Below the pieces are notes generated by a model. That model searched no databases and was not told where the DNA came from. It was given only the letters and a program-made list of their open reading frames with translations. Below, in pieces: positions 51,278-60,727 of a stretch of 64,000 nt of DNA (the first letter of the stretch is position 1; each line of letters starts with the position of its first letter). The stretch spans positions 682,001 to 746,000 of the forward strand of contig NZ_OY762267.1 in the NCBI RefSeq assembly GCF_963665245.1. Direction: 5' to 3'. A program made the position numbers and the translations under genes. Source of the stretch: an uncultured Paludibaculum sp. (GTDB lineage: Bacteria; Acidobacteriota; Terriglobia; Bryobacterales; Bryobacteraceae).

Positions 51278-52480
51278 ATGTCCATGCGCCGCCTGGCGGA
51301 CTGGCTGGGGATCAACCGCGCCACTCTGGGCGTCCTCGTCGTGGTGGGCGGGCTCGGCCTGTCAGAGGAGATCTGGCGCAACTTCCTCTCCATCTACCTG
51401 AACGTCCGCACCGGCGACCTCACCAAGGCCGTGGGCTACATGGGCGCCTATTCCTTCCTCGAGAATCTGGTGGAGGGCCTGGGCTATTTTCTGGGTGGCA
51501 CCTTCGCCCATCGCCTGGGACCTCGGGTCGCGCTGGCGCTGTCGGCTGTGCCCATGACCGTTGGCTTCGCTGTTCTGCTCTCGATGCACGAACCCTGGGC
51601 CGTCGTGGCCGGGGCACTGCTGCTTACGAGTTGGGACCCTCTCTCAGTTCCGGCGACGTTCGAGGTTGTGGGCGCCGAAGTGCCTGCCAACCGCCGCAAC
51701 ATTGCGTTCTCCGTCCAGAGCATGCAGAAGCGGATCCCGAAGATTATCGGCCCCCTGGTGGGCGGTCTCGTCTTCGCCATCGGTTACTGGGCCAACCTGT
51801 GGCTGGCGGTGGGCGTGCTGGTGGCCTCGGTCATCGCGCAAATCGCGTTGCTGGGCAGGATGAAGCCGATGCCGGATCCCGTGGCGATGCCGGCACGGGC
51901 AGTGCTCGCTTCCATCCCGCCAGACCTGAAACGCCTGCTGACGGCGGAGATCTTCCTTCGCTGGGGCGACTGGTTTGTCCGTGATTTCGCCGCCCTCTAT
52001 GTGGTGGCTGTCCTGGGCCGCAGTCCGGCTGAATACGGAATGTTGGCCTCACTCACTGCCTTAACGGCCCTGCTCACCTATATTCCCGTGGGCAAGCTGG
52101 CCGACCGCTCGGTCAACATCAAGCCGTTCGTCGGTGTCACCTTCGTCCTGTTCACACTGTTCCCATTCTCATTGACGCTGCTACCCAAGACGGGACTTCC
52201 CCTGATGGCAGCGCTGTGCCTGACGTTTATTCTGAACGGTCTGCGGGAGATCGGCGAACCGGCTCGTAAGGCGGCGATCACGGCCGGCATGCCGCCACGC
52301 ATCCGAGCACGCGCGGTGGGCTTGTACTGGGGCCTACGTTCGCTGTTATTCTGCCCGGCCCCACTGGTCGCAGTCTGGCTGTGGAGCCATGTCGGGCCGG
52401 AACTGACATTTGTCACCGGCGGAGCTATCGGACTGTGCGGGACCGCCTGGTTCCTATGGCGAGTGCGGCTAAAAGCGTAG
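51278..52480 (+). CDS. Major facilitator superfamily transporter
   Basis: The 400-aa protein has about 11-12 membrane helices (for example VVVGGLGLSEEIWRNFLSIY, LVGGLVFAIGYWANLWLAVG and FVLFTLFPFSLTLLP). The cytoplasmic loop FSVQSMQKRIPKIIGPLVGG is basic, as in MFS proteins. The substrate is unknown. It is the last gene of the hopanoid group, 19 bases after hpnD, so a link to hopanoid or precursor movement is possible but unproven. Its last 56 bases overlap the convergent YfhO-like gene. Confidence 0.85.
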   Translation: MSMRRLADWLGINRATLGVLVVVGGLGLSEEIWRNFLSIYLNVRTGDLTKAVGYMGAYSFLENLVEGLGYFLGGTFAHRLGPRVALALSAVPMTVGFAVLLSMHEPWAVVAGALLLTSWDPLSVPATFEVVGAEVPANRRNIAFSVQSMQKRIPKIIGPLVGGLVFAIGYWANLWLAVGVLVASVIAQIALLGRMKPMPDPVAMPARAVLASIPPDLKRLLTAEIFLRWGDWFVRDFAALYVVAVLGRSPAEYGMLASLTALTALLTYIPVGKLADRSVNIKPFVGVTFVLFTLFPFSLTLLPKTGLPLMAALCLTFILNGLREIGEPARKAAITAGMPPRIRARAVGLYWGLRSLLFCPAPLVAVWLWSHVGPELTFVTGGAIGLCGTAWFLWRVRLKA

Positions 52481-54614
52481 CCCCCAGGAGGAACAGCAGA
52501 AAGCCGCGGTAGACCGCCTTGGGCTGATAGCTCAGTTCGACTCGGGATGGCCCTGCTTCCACCACGATGCCCTGCAGGCCCGCGTAGGCCGCGAGGATCA
52601 CCGCGGGTCTGCCATTCACGGCCGCAACCCAGTTCGGATCGTCTTCCTGGGCTATGACCAGGAGAGACCGGCAGGGTGAATCCACCTGCACGTTCCAGCG
52701 CGCCATCGTCCGCTCCAGGGTCCGCGCCGATCCGCCTTCACACGGTTCCAGAGGCAGCGCACCGGAGGTGATGGCCACGCGATTCAAGTCGAGTCCGCCG
52801 GGCTTGAGCAAGCTCCTGAGATGCGCGGCGTCCCGGACCTGAACGGTCTCGTGAACGACCCGGAGCATCGGCACGGCCTGGGGATTCTCGAACACCTTCC
52901 ATCCGGCGGTGCCGGTGAACACCGGTTCGCCCAACCCCTGGGGCGTCGATTTGCTGATGAAGTAGCGGGCCGAGACCAGGTCAGCGAATCGCTCGGACCC
53001 GAAGAGCGTGAAGATATCCGTCGTGATCCCGCAGTAACCGCGCGTCTGCTCGACGCCTTCCCAGTCGCCCAGATTGAAGGCGACTTCGGCGGGGTCGACG
53101 TGCACACGGGCCTCGATGCCACGGCTCTTCACGAACTGCACGGCATCGTGGATCTCATTCAGCCCGGGTAGCAGAGTCCATTGCTCGCGGTGTTTGAAGT
53201 GGGCGTTAGCGTGGCCGCTCAGTTCCAGCAGCAGGAGGAACGCCAGCAGGCATTGGAAGATGGCCGATGAGATGAGCCGGCGGCGGCGCAAGGCACCAGC
53301 GGCGGCCATCCCGAGACACGCCATGGCCAACCAGGCCAGGCGCTCATACGCGCTACTGTGCTCCGGCTGGATACTCTGGGCCAAGGCCACGAACAGCAGA
53401 ATCAAGCCACCCACCGCGGCCAGCCATTTCGCGAGAATGCTCAGATGCGCGCGGTGGAATCGAATGGCGTCCCAGCCGATGGCCGTCAAGGCCGACAAAG
53501 CCAAGGTATTCACGACAACGGCTGCCGCCGGCATGCGCGCCTTTTCTACAAAGGGGAGGAGGGCGTAGGCAAGCCCGTGGAGCAGGGTGTTGCCGCCGAG
53601 AGCGAAGAGGAATCCGGCGACTGCGACGATGCATAGGATCCGCACCTCGGGACGCCGCCAGCGCCGCCAGACGGCCCAGAGTGCAAGACAGAACGCCGCG
53701 GCTCCGACGTACGGGCTCACGTGGGCGAAGGAGTCACGAAGCACCAGCCCCAGAACGGATTGGGGCGTCAGGGAATGCTGCTCGTGGACGAGGTAGGGTA
53801 CTTTCTGCGACCACTCCACCGGATTCTCGCTGCCCACCCAACGAAGGGCCCGCCGTCCGTACTCCATGGCGGGCAGAATCTGCGGCGCGCCGATGAGACC
53901 GCTAGCCAACAGACAGCAGCCCAAGGCCGCCAGTCCGCGCTGCCAGCGGATGCGGGCGCGAAAACACTCGGAAGACCAGAGGCCGCCGAGCACGAGCGTC
54001 ATGAACACGGGTACCTGGTGGTGGCCGCCCAGCCAGCCGAGGCCCAGCATCGCACCGGACCACGCCGCATTGCGGAACAGGTGCCCGGCGCAGGTGTACC
54101 GGAGGTAGAACATCAGTGCCAGCGGGGCAGTGAGAGCTGAGTTCAGCATCTGTACCCAGTCCGTTGAACCCGCATAGCCGCCCAGGGTCCACACCGCGGC
54201 TCCGGCCAGAGACGCCGCGAGGCTACAACGGAGTGCGCGGCAGAGCAAATAGCCGGAGAGGGCGGCGAGGAGATGGATGAAGACAAACTGCCAGTGGAGG
54301 GTCTTCAGCGCGAAGTAGCCGTCCTTCCATGGCGCCAGCGCGGCGAGAACCGTGACAGGATGCAGGACGCCGGGCTGACTTTGCCCGACTAGAGATTGGC
54401 CGGCCCAATGGTAGGGATCCCAGAGCGGCGGCTGGCCGGATTGCCAGGCGCGCGCCTGAACGGCCATCCAGGGCAGAACCTGATTCACCATATCCGGCGA
54501 ATCGGCGAAGGTGTATTGCGAAGAGAGGACCAGCTTCCAATACACCAGCACGATGGTTACCGCCAGAACAGCGGCGGCGATCAAAGATCTTGGAGCTTGG
54601 CCCCGTCCTCCCAT
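52425..54614 (-). CDS. YfhO-family multi-spanning membrane protein
   Basis: The 729-aa protein has about 12 membrane helices in the first 460 residues, with the YfhO-type opening LVYWKLVLSSQYTF and the short extracytoplasmic PPLWDPYHWAGQSLVGQSQP. A large periplasmic C-terminal domain follows (residues about 480-700, for example IEARVHVDPAEVAFNLGDWE), then a final helix (RGFLLFLLGATLLAALAIG). YfhO-like proteins resemble oligosaccharyl or lipid-linked glycosyltransferases such as Dolichyl-P-Man-dependent enzymes, and are thought to decorate envelope polymers. It is last in a minus-strand group and 56 bases after the Gfo/Idh/MocA stop. Its stop lies inside the MFS gene. Confidence 0.75.
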   Translation of the reverse strand: MGGRGQAPRSLIAAAVLAVTIVLVYWKLVLSSQYTFADSPDMVNQVLPWMAVQARAWQSGQPPLWDPYHWAGQSLVGQSQPGVLHPVTVLAALAPWKDGYFALKTLHWQFVFIHLLAALSGYLLCRALRCSLAASLAGAAVWTLGGYAGSTDWVQMLNSALTAPLALMFYLRYTCAGHLFRNAAWSGAMLGLGWLGGHHQVPVFMTLVLGGLWSSECFRARIRWQRGLAALGCCLLASGLIGAPQILPAMEYGRRALRWVGSENPVEWSQKVPYLVHEQHSLTPQSVLGLVLRDSFAHVSPYVGAAAFCLALWAVWRRWRRPEVRILCIVAVAGFLFALGGNTLLHGLAYALLPFVEKARMPAAAVVVNTLALSALTAIGWDAIRFHRAHLSILAKWLAAVGGLILLFVALAQSIQPEHSSAYERLAWLAMACLGMAAAGALRRRRLISSAIFQCLLAFLLLLELSGHANAHFKHREQWTLLPGLNEIHDAVQFVKSRGIEARVHVDPAEVAFNLGDWEGVEQTRGYCGITTDIFTLFGSERFADLVSARYFISKSTPQGLGEPVFTGTAGWKVFENPQAVPMLRVVHETVQVRDAAHLRSLLKPGGLDLNRVAITSGALPLEPCEGGSARTLERTMARWNVQVDSPCRSLLVIAQEDDPNWVAAVNGRPAVILAAYAGLQGIVVEAGPSRVELSYQPKAVYRGFLLFLLGATLLAALAIGTRRSRTVR

Positions 54615-54670
54615 CAGCTCATTGACGCGGCTCGGCTATGCGTGGTTTCAGTGCGCGGAGCCGCCGGGGG

Positions 54671-55864
54671 TTACCAGCGAAGCTTGAGATCCTGTGTCCA
54701 CTTCTCTTCGGATTTCATCATCTCATCCCAGGTGACTTCGCGGTTCGTATAGGCAGCAGTGCGGCCCAGGATCGCGGTGAGGTTGCTCTTGATGGACTCC
54801 TCGTAGTTGTAGATGGGCTGCCCCGCCTTCACCGCCGCGACAAAGAGCTTGACGTTCTCGACGGCACCGCCCTTGAACGTGTCGTCCTTCTCGGCGCCCA
54901 TCCAGGCGTTCTTCCCGGCGATTCGCAGCATGCCGCCGTAGTGCGTATCCGCGCAGCCGTCGATGCCGACCACGCGTACGCAGAGGTCGCTGTAGCCGCC
55001 GTTCAACTGGTGCGAACTGAAGTCGGCCTGCACGCCGTTGGGATAGAAGAACTGAACCAGAAAGTGATCCCAGGCATCGCCCGCATCATAGGCCGTGCCC
55101 GACCAGTCGGTCCGCCCGCCGCTGCCATACGCCTTCACGGGATGCCCTTGCAGGAACCAGTTGGCCACATCGATCACGTGGATGTTCTGTTCCACGATGA
55201 TGTCGCCGCCCAGCACTTTGTCCATGTAGAAGTTGGCCATGCGGCGCTGGCCGGGTTCCATGCCGGGCACGCCCTTGTCCTTCGACGGCCGGCTGGCGTA
55301 GTAGTAGACCTGCGCGAATGCGGGCTTGCCGATGTCGCCGCGGAAGATGCGCGATGCCGCCTCTTTGTACACTTCGCGCACGCGGGTCTGGAAGTCGACA
55401 TAGAACGTCAACCTCTTCTTGCGAGCCTCATCGCCGCTGGCCAGCACACTCTTGCAGCCGGGCACATCCACGGCCATGGGCTTGGCCATGTAGACGTGCT
55501 TGCCTGCCGCGACACCCCACTTCGCCTGCTCGGCGTGGAAGAAGGTGGGCGTCTCGATGACGATGGCGTCGAGCTTCGATTCCGCCAGTTGCTTGCCCGA
55601 GTCCGGCCCATAGTAGGCGCGCGGCCCTTCGACCTTGAACTTGGACTGCGTCGACTCCAGGTGGTCTTTGACCACGTCGGCCAGCGCTACAACGCGCGCG
55701 CCAGCGTACTCCACAAAGAAGGGTGCAATCCAGTTGCCGCGGCCGCCGCAGCCGATGAGCCCGACTTCCACCGTGGAATTCGCCTGGTAGCTGAAGGCCG
55801 TCTCGGGCTTGAGGATCAACAGACCCGCGCCGGCCGCCTTCAGGAAATCTCGTCTCTCACTCAT
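54671..55864 (-). CDS. Gfo/Idh/MocA-family oxidoreductase with Tat-type signal
   Basis: The 397-aa protein begins MSERRDFLKAAGAGLLIL, a Tat leader carrying the twin-Arg motif. A Rossmann fold follows (VEVGLIGCGGRGNWIAPFFV), then the C-terminal family block (VKAYGSGGRTDWSGTAYDAG). The family oxidises or reduces sugars and sugar derivatives with NAD(P). A Tat-exported form is common in Planctomycetes and Acidobacteriota. The ATG at 55864 is chosen for its GGAGG ribosome binding site and its leader. It lies 71 bases after the DUF5107/TPR gene. Confidence 0.9.
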   Translation of the reverse strand: MSERRDFLKAAGAGLLILKPETAFSYQANSTVEVGLIGCGGRGNWIAPFFVEYAGARVVALADVVKDHLESTQSKFKVEGPRAYYGPDSGKQLAESKLDAIVIETPTFFHAEQAKWGVAAGKHVYMAKPMAVDVPGCKSVLASGDEARKKRLTFYVDFQTRVREVYKEAASRIFRGDIGKPAFAQVYYYASRPSKDKGVPGMEPGQRRMANFYMDKVLGGDIIVEQNIHVIDVANWFLQGHPVKAYGSGGRTDWSGTAYDAGDAWDHFLVQFFYPNGVQADFSSHQLNGGYSDLCVRVVGIDGCADTHYGGMLRIAGKNAWMGAEKDDTFKGGAVENVKLFVAAVKAGQPIYNYEESIKSNLTAILGRTAAYTNREVTWDEMMKSEEKWTQDLKLRW

Positions 55865-55935
55865 GTGCGCCTCCTGGCTTCGATTGCGCATCACGCGGGA
55901 GCCCGTTACCACTGGCGGGCCCCCACGCTTCGCGG

Positions 55936-58900
55936 TTATTGTGTCATGCCATCCAAACGGGTGCGAGCGTCCAGCAGGTAGGCGTTTAACTCCACCGCTT
56001 TCTGGAACTCGGCCTTGGCCCTTGCCGTGTCGCCCAGCCCGAGTTGTCCCAGACCGGCGACGTAGTGAGCCTGCGCCGAGCGGAGCCTCGGGGACCTCTG
56101 CTCGCCGAACTTGGCGAAGAACTCGGTGCCCGGCGTCCGTTGCATTGCGCGATTGGCCGCATCAACCAGCGACTGGAACAGCACCTTCGCCCGAGCCGTG
56201 TCGCCGAGCTTCTGCAGCGACAACGCCTGGTAGTAGACCAGCGCCGCGCCACCATCCACCGACACGCGCGGATTCTCGTCCGTGCCCACCATCTCGGCCG
56301 TCGCCTCGCGCCAAGCCTTTTGCGCTTCCGTTTGCTTGCCCATAGCGGCCAGTGCCAGACCGGAGTTATAGAGCGTCTCCGGAGCGCGGCTGCCGCGATA
56401 GGCCCGCGTCACTTCGATGTTCTCCGGATACTGGATGGCGTTCTTGAAGTCCTCCAGCGCGCCGGCGTAGTTCTTCGCCTTCATCTTCTGATGGCCGCGC
56501 AGAACCAGGGCATCGGTCCACGTATCCTGCACGTTGAACCGCGCTCCGCCTTCCCAGAGGTGAAAGTGCCGCTGCCGCATCACAGCCACGGCGTCGTCGT
56601 ACTTGCCGGCCAGCACCTGCAGGGTCACCAGCCGGGAGGTCGCGTCGTCACGCTTCTCCACGGTCGGTTTGTGCGACTCCAGCAGTTGCAGCCGCTTGGC
56701 CACGGGCGTCTGGGAGAACTCATAGAGCCGATCGAGCTCGAACAGATACAGCGCGTCGTTGCCGTTCAACGACACAGCTTTCTCCAGATCCGTTATCGCC
56801 CGCGGCACACCGTTGTCTTCGCGCGCATAGGCCACCGACAGATTGCGCCATGCGATCGCCATCGACGGGTCGAGCTCGACGGTTTTCTTCCACTGCGTGA
56901 CGGCCTCGGCGGGCTGGCGGTCGAACAGGAGGTTGCCGAGATAGTAGCGTGGCCGCGGATCCTGGGGATTGGCGTTGATGGCGGCGTAGAGCGCATCCAT
57001 CGCCTCCACCTGGAAGGGGAACACATAGTCGGACGGTAGCGCCGAGCCCTTCTTGTAGTGGACCAGTGCGGTTTCCTTCTGGCCCTGCCGCTCCGTCAGC
57101 ATGCCGCGGTAGTAGTGCACCATCGGCGACTTCGCCGGCATGCGATCCAGCAGCATTTCAGCCTCACGATAGAGGCCACCGTTGATGCACGAGACCACCA
57201 GTTCCAGTCCTTCCGCAGGCTGCTGCTGGCTCACGGTGAACAGTTCATTGATGTCGGAGAACCCGCGCAGGTCGATGGGATCGATCGCCCGCAGCGCTTT
57301 GCGCACCGCCGCCGCTTCCCCGCCCCGGCCCTGATGCTGCAGGATCAGCGACTTCAGCCATAGTGCGGGCGTGTTCCACTCGTTCGTCACGAGAGCGCGG
57401 TCGAGATAAGTCAACGCTTCGTCGAGCTTGTTCTGCCGGCCCTTGATCTGCGCCACGTGGAAATAGGCGGCCGAACGCCAGGACAGATCCCAGGCGGCGC
57501 GCTCCAGCCAGTCCTGTGCCTCCTTCAACCGGCCTTGCGATTCCAGCGCCACGCCCAGATAGTAGAGCGCCTCGGCGTCCTTGGCGCGCGTATAGTTCTG
57601 TTGAATACGATCCACGGCCACACGCAGGTGCTTCTCGGCTTCGGCGAACTGGCCGCGCTTGATGCACAGGATGCCCAGCGCCGTGCGATTCCGGATGTCG
57701 TTCGGGTCGCGCTTGATCGCTTCCTGATAGTACGGATCCGGCTCGAGCGCCGGGCTGTGGAACTGCTCCAGCCGCAATCCGGCCAGGTAGAGTTCCTCGG
57801 TCGACTTCGTCTTCTGCGGCGTCTCCGGCGGATGTACCGGCTCCGGCATCGGCAGCTTCTTGCGCTCTACAGGCTGGTAGGAGACAAGCTCGCGGCCTGC
57901 CGCCTGCAGCACGATCCGGAGATCGGTCTCTTTCACGCCGGCCGGCAGCGGGAATTCCTGAATCAGCGGATTCGCCGGATCCAGGTCCCTCACAGTCGAC
58001 CACAGCTCTTTCTCACCGGCCATCACAGTGGCCTTGGCCTGCGGGAACTTCTGCGTCGTGTAGAAGCCGGCCTTCACCTGGCCGTTCTTCACCTCCAGAT
58101 TTACGGCCGCCTCGCGCGTGGCGTTCTTCGCTCCGCCGATATTGCGGAACGGATACCAGTACTGCTTCAGCGTCTTCGTCTCGTAGGGCTTCAGCCAGCT
58201 ATAGTCCGGCTGATTGTCGCTCCAACCGCCCACCATCAGTTCCAGGTAGGGGCCATCGGTGTCGCTGAGGATCTTGTCCCACAGGCGGCCGCCCGGTCCG
58301 GTGCCCCAGGTGAAGAACTTCTTGCCCGGCACCTGATAGTGATCGGCCCAATGCATCGTGCCGGCCTGCTTGCCGTAGTCGTAGCCGGCCAGCCAGTCGT
58401 CGTCTTCATTCCAGGCGAACATCGAGATGGCGCTGGGGTGGTTCTTCCACATGCTCACGTCGACGCCTTTGGTGAAATCCACTCCGGCGTAGACACTGTC
58501 GGCGATGGGCCAACGCGAAAACTCGCGTTTTGCGTGCTGCGTGGCAAACTGCGTGGCCGGCGGGAAGATCACCTGATAGTCGTCATTCGTGTGCACGGCC
58601 ACATTCGCAAAGTAGAGCAGCGAGTTCTGCACCGGCGCCGTATTCAATGCCGTCACCTGCGCCTCCAGCACGCTCGAACCCGGACGCAGCGTCAGGCCGA
58701 CAGCCCAGCGCATCCGGTCGCGCAGCTCCAGTTCGCCGACATACACCGTCTTGGAGCCATCCGCATTCTCTTTCGTTTTGTAGAGAACCGGCATGAAGCT
58801 CGATGCCCGGTGATGATGCGGAATGTTCCATTCCACGCCACCGCTGATCCAGGCGCCCAACATGCCGATAAGCGCCGGCTTGATCACAGATTGCTTGTAG

Positions 58901-59232
58901 AAAAAGTTGTAGCCGTTCGTCTTGTCCACGGCTTCGAAGATGCGCCCACCCAGCTCCGGCAGCACACACACCTTGACATACTCGTTCTCCAGGCAGACTT
59001 CGGTGTAGCTCTTATCCTGCTTCGCGTCGGTCAGGCTGTCGTACATCGGGTAGGGGTACACCATGCCTTTGGCGCCCTGGTATGTCCGGCCCGTGTAGAA
59101 GAACGGATTCACATCCGGTGGTCCGGCGACGTAGGTTGGAATATTAACTTTGAGCTCGGTAACCGTCACCTCCGCCATGGCGGAGGAGGAGCCCAGCAAA
59201 AGTATGACTGCTACGCAGCGAATGATCGACAT
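55936..59232 (-). CDS. Exported DUF5107 domain protein with TPR array
   Basis: The protein has about 1098 residues from the ATG at 59232, where a signal peptide begins (CVAVILLLGSSSAMAEV). Residues about 20-480 contain the DUF5107 beta-sandwich-rich part (CVLPELGGRIFEAVDKTNGY, WADHYQVPGKKFFTWG, GPYLELMVGGWSDNQPDYSW). From about residue 510 to the end a series of tetratricopeptide repeats is visible (GQFAEAEKHLRVAVDRI, EALYYLGVALESQGRLKEAQ, PRYYLGNLLFDRQPAEAVTQ, AIAWRNLSVAYAREDNG). DUF5107 proteins are predicted carbohydrate-active (galactose-mutarotase-like fold). It lies between a sulfatase and a Gfo/Idh/MocA enzyme on the same strand, which fits a glycan-processing role. Confidence 0.85.
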   Translation of the reverse strand: MSIIRCVAVILLLGSSSAMAEVTVTELKVNIPTYVAGPPDVNPFFYTGRTYQGAKGMVYPYPMYDSLTDAKQDKSYTEVCLENEYVKVCVLPELGGRIFEAVDKTNGYNFFYKQSVIKPALIGMLGAWISGGVEWNIPHHHRASSFMPVLYKTKENADGSKTVYVGELELRDRMRWAVGLTLRPGSSVLEAQVTALNTAPVQNSLLYFANVAVHTNDDYQVIFPPATQFATQHAKREFSRWPIADSVYAGVDFTKGVDVSMWKNHPSAISMFAWNEDDDWLAGYDYGKQAGTMHWADHYQVPGKKFFTWGTGPGGRLWDKILSDTDGPYLELMVGGWSDNQPDYSWLKPYETKTLKQYWYPFRNIGGAKNATREAAVNLEVKNGQVKAGFYTTQKFPQAKATVMAGEKELWSTVRDLDPANPLIQEFPLPAGVKETDLRIVLQAAGRELVSYQPVERKKLPMPEPVHPPETPQKTKSTEELYLAGLRLEQFHSPALEPDPYYQEAIKRDPNDIRNRTALGILCIKRGQFAEAEKHLRVAVDRIQQNYTRAKDAEALYYLGVALESQGRLKEAQDWLERAAWDLSWRSAAYFHVAQIKGRQNKLDEALTYLDRALVTNEWNTPALWLKSLILQHQGRGGEAAAVRKALRAIDPIDLRGFSDINELFTVSQQQPAEGLELVVSCINGGLYREAEMLLDRMPAKSPMVHYYRGMLTERQGQKETALVHYKKGSALPSDYVFPFQVEAMDALYAAINANPQDPRPRYYLGNLLFDRQPAEAVTQWKKTVELDPSMAIAWRNLSVAYAREDNGVPRAITDLEKAVSLNGNDALYLFELDRLYEFSQTPVAKRLQLLESHKPTVEKRDDATSRLVTLQVLAGKYDDAVAVMRQRHFHLWEGGARFNVQDTWTDALVLRGHQKMKAKNYAGALEDFKNAIQYPENIEVTRAYRGSRAPETLYNSGLALAAMGKQTEAQKAWREATAEMVGTDENPRVSVDGGAALVYYQALSLQKLGDTARAKVLFQSLVDAANRAMQRTPGTEFFAKFGEQRSPRLRSAQAHYVAGLGQLGLGDTARAKAEFQKAVELNAYLLDARTRLDGMTQ

Positions 59233-59290
59233 CAGAAGAAAGTCCTCGGAAGCAGTATATAGACTTGCGATAAAAAGATCTTGTCTGCGC

Positions 59291-60670
59291 TTACATTCCC
59301 TCGGGAACGCGACCGGTGTCCAGGGAATCGGACCACACCTTCCGCCGGGTCCGGAGCGTTTCCAGGGTGCTCCGATGATCGGCTTCGGCAGCCAGATTGC
59401 GCTCTTCCAGCGGGTCGACATTGAGATCGTAGAGTTCCTCGAATACGGGCGACTCTTCCGGATACCGTGTGTACTTCCAGCGTTCTGTCCGGATCCCCTC
59501 GGTGGGTGGGATCCATCCATTCGCGCGGAACTTGTGTTCGTAGAACCACTCGCGGCGCCACGCTGGGATGCGCCCTTCCAGCCACGGCCGCAGCGACCGT
59601 CCCTGCATCTCGTCCGGTATTGGCACACCGGCGAGATCCAGCATCGTCGGCGCCAGATCCACGTTCAGCGACATCGCATCCACGCGTCGGCCGGAGGCGA
59701 TGCCCGGGCCCTGCATGATCAAAGGGACGCGGATCGACTCCTCGTGCATGAACCACTTTCCGGCCAGGCCGTGCTCGCCCAGATAGAAGCCATTGTCCCC
59801 CGTATAGATCACGATTGTGTTCTCCCGCAGCCCCAGCTTGTCCAGTTCACCCAGCATCGTGCCCACGGAACGGTCGATGCCGCTGATCAGCCGGTAGTAG
59901 CCCTTCACCGATTGCTGGAACAGCTCCGGCGTCGAGAACCGGACGCCCCAACGCCGACGTCCTTCTGACCGCTGCACGGACAGGGGCAGCTTCGTGATCG
60001 ACTCCGAATCCATCGTTTTCGGCACCGGCATGCGCTGGTCGGCGTAGAGCGACGCATCGGCCGGATCGTAGAGAAACTGTCGCGGGTCATCGTCCTGCAC
60101 GTGCGGAGCCTTGAAGCTCACCGAGAGGCAGAACGGCTGGTTCTGCTTGCAGGTCCGCAGAAATTCCTGCGCCTGGCTTGTCATGATCGTCGTGAGATGA
60201 GGACCGGGCTCACCATTGGGGAAGTATTTGCCTTGTCCCAGGAACCCGGCCCAGTAGTCGAATGCATCGCTGGGCGCGGGTGCCTTGTCCAAGCCCCACT
60301 TGCCGATGAAGCCCGTCCGGTACCCAGCATGCCGCAGGGCGACCGGATAGATGCGGTTCAGCTGTTCGGCGGAGAACTGCCGGTTGAAATCCGTAACGCC
60401 GTGGCACCGGGCATATTGCCCCGTGAAGATGCTGGCCCGCGAAGTGACGCAGATGGCGGTGGTGACAAACTGCTCCCCAAACGTCACGCCGCCTCGCGAC
60501 AGGCGGTCGATGTTGGGCGTCCGCACAATGCGATTGCCCATGCAGCCCAGCGAATCCCAGCGCTGATCGTCGGTGAGCAGAAAGAGAATGTTGGGACGCC
60601 GCTGGCCCTGCATGGCAAGCAGCGAGGGAGCGGCGAGAAAGGCTCTGCGCGATGTGGTCACGCCAGTCAT
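59291..60670 (-). CDS. Exported sulfatase (S1 family)
   Basis: The 459-aa protein starts with a Tat-like leader (TSRRAFLAAPSLLAM) after the ATG at 60670. The metal site starts with NILFLLTDDQRWDS. The formylglycine site is C74-V-T-S-R78 followed by ASIFTGQYARCHGV, a C-x-T-S-R variant of the usual C-x-P/A-S-R. The block VIYTGDNGFYLGEHGLAGKW is typical of arylsulfatase or choline-sulfatase relatives. Substrate unknown. It leads the minus-strand group with the DUF5107/TPR, Gfo/Idh/MocA and YfhO-like genes, and is divergent from the PLP enzyme gene. Confidence 0.9.
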   Translation of the reverse strand: MTGVTTSRRAFLAAPSLLAMQGQRRPNILFLLTDDQRWDSLGCMGNRIVRTPNIDRLSRGGVTFGEQFVTTAICVTSRASIFTGQYARCHGVTDFNRQFSAEQLNRIYPVALRHAGYRTGFIGKWGLDKAPAPSDAFDYWAGFLGQGKYFPNGEPGPHLTTIMTSQAQEFLRTCKQNQPFCLSVSFKAPHVQDDDPRQFLYDPADASLYADQRMPVPKTMDSESITKLPLSVQRSEGRRRWGVRFSTPELFQQSVKGYYRLISGIDRSVGTMLGELDKLGLRENTIVIYTGDNGFYLGEHGLAGKWFMHEESIRVPLIMQGPGIASGRRVDAMSLNVDLAPTMLDLAGVPIPDEMQGRSLRPWLEGRIPAWRREWFYEHKFRANGWIPPTEGIRTERWKYTRYPEESPVFEELYDLNVDPLEERNLAAEADHRSTLETLRTRRKVWSDSLDTGRVPEGM

Positions 60671-60727
60671 CTTATGTGAACCGGCGCTGACAGGCACACC
60701 GGCCGCGCCGCGTTACACTGAAATTCC

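Noticed and set aside
57457..59262. 601-codon plus-strand frame opposite the DUF5107/TPR gene
   Set aside because: The minus-strand protein has a signal peptide, DUF5107 blocks and TPR repeats. The antisense frame has no recognisable domain and is rich in Arg, Leu and His as expected for a shadow.
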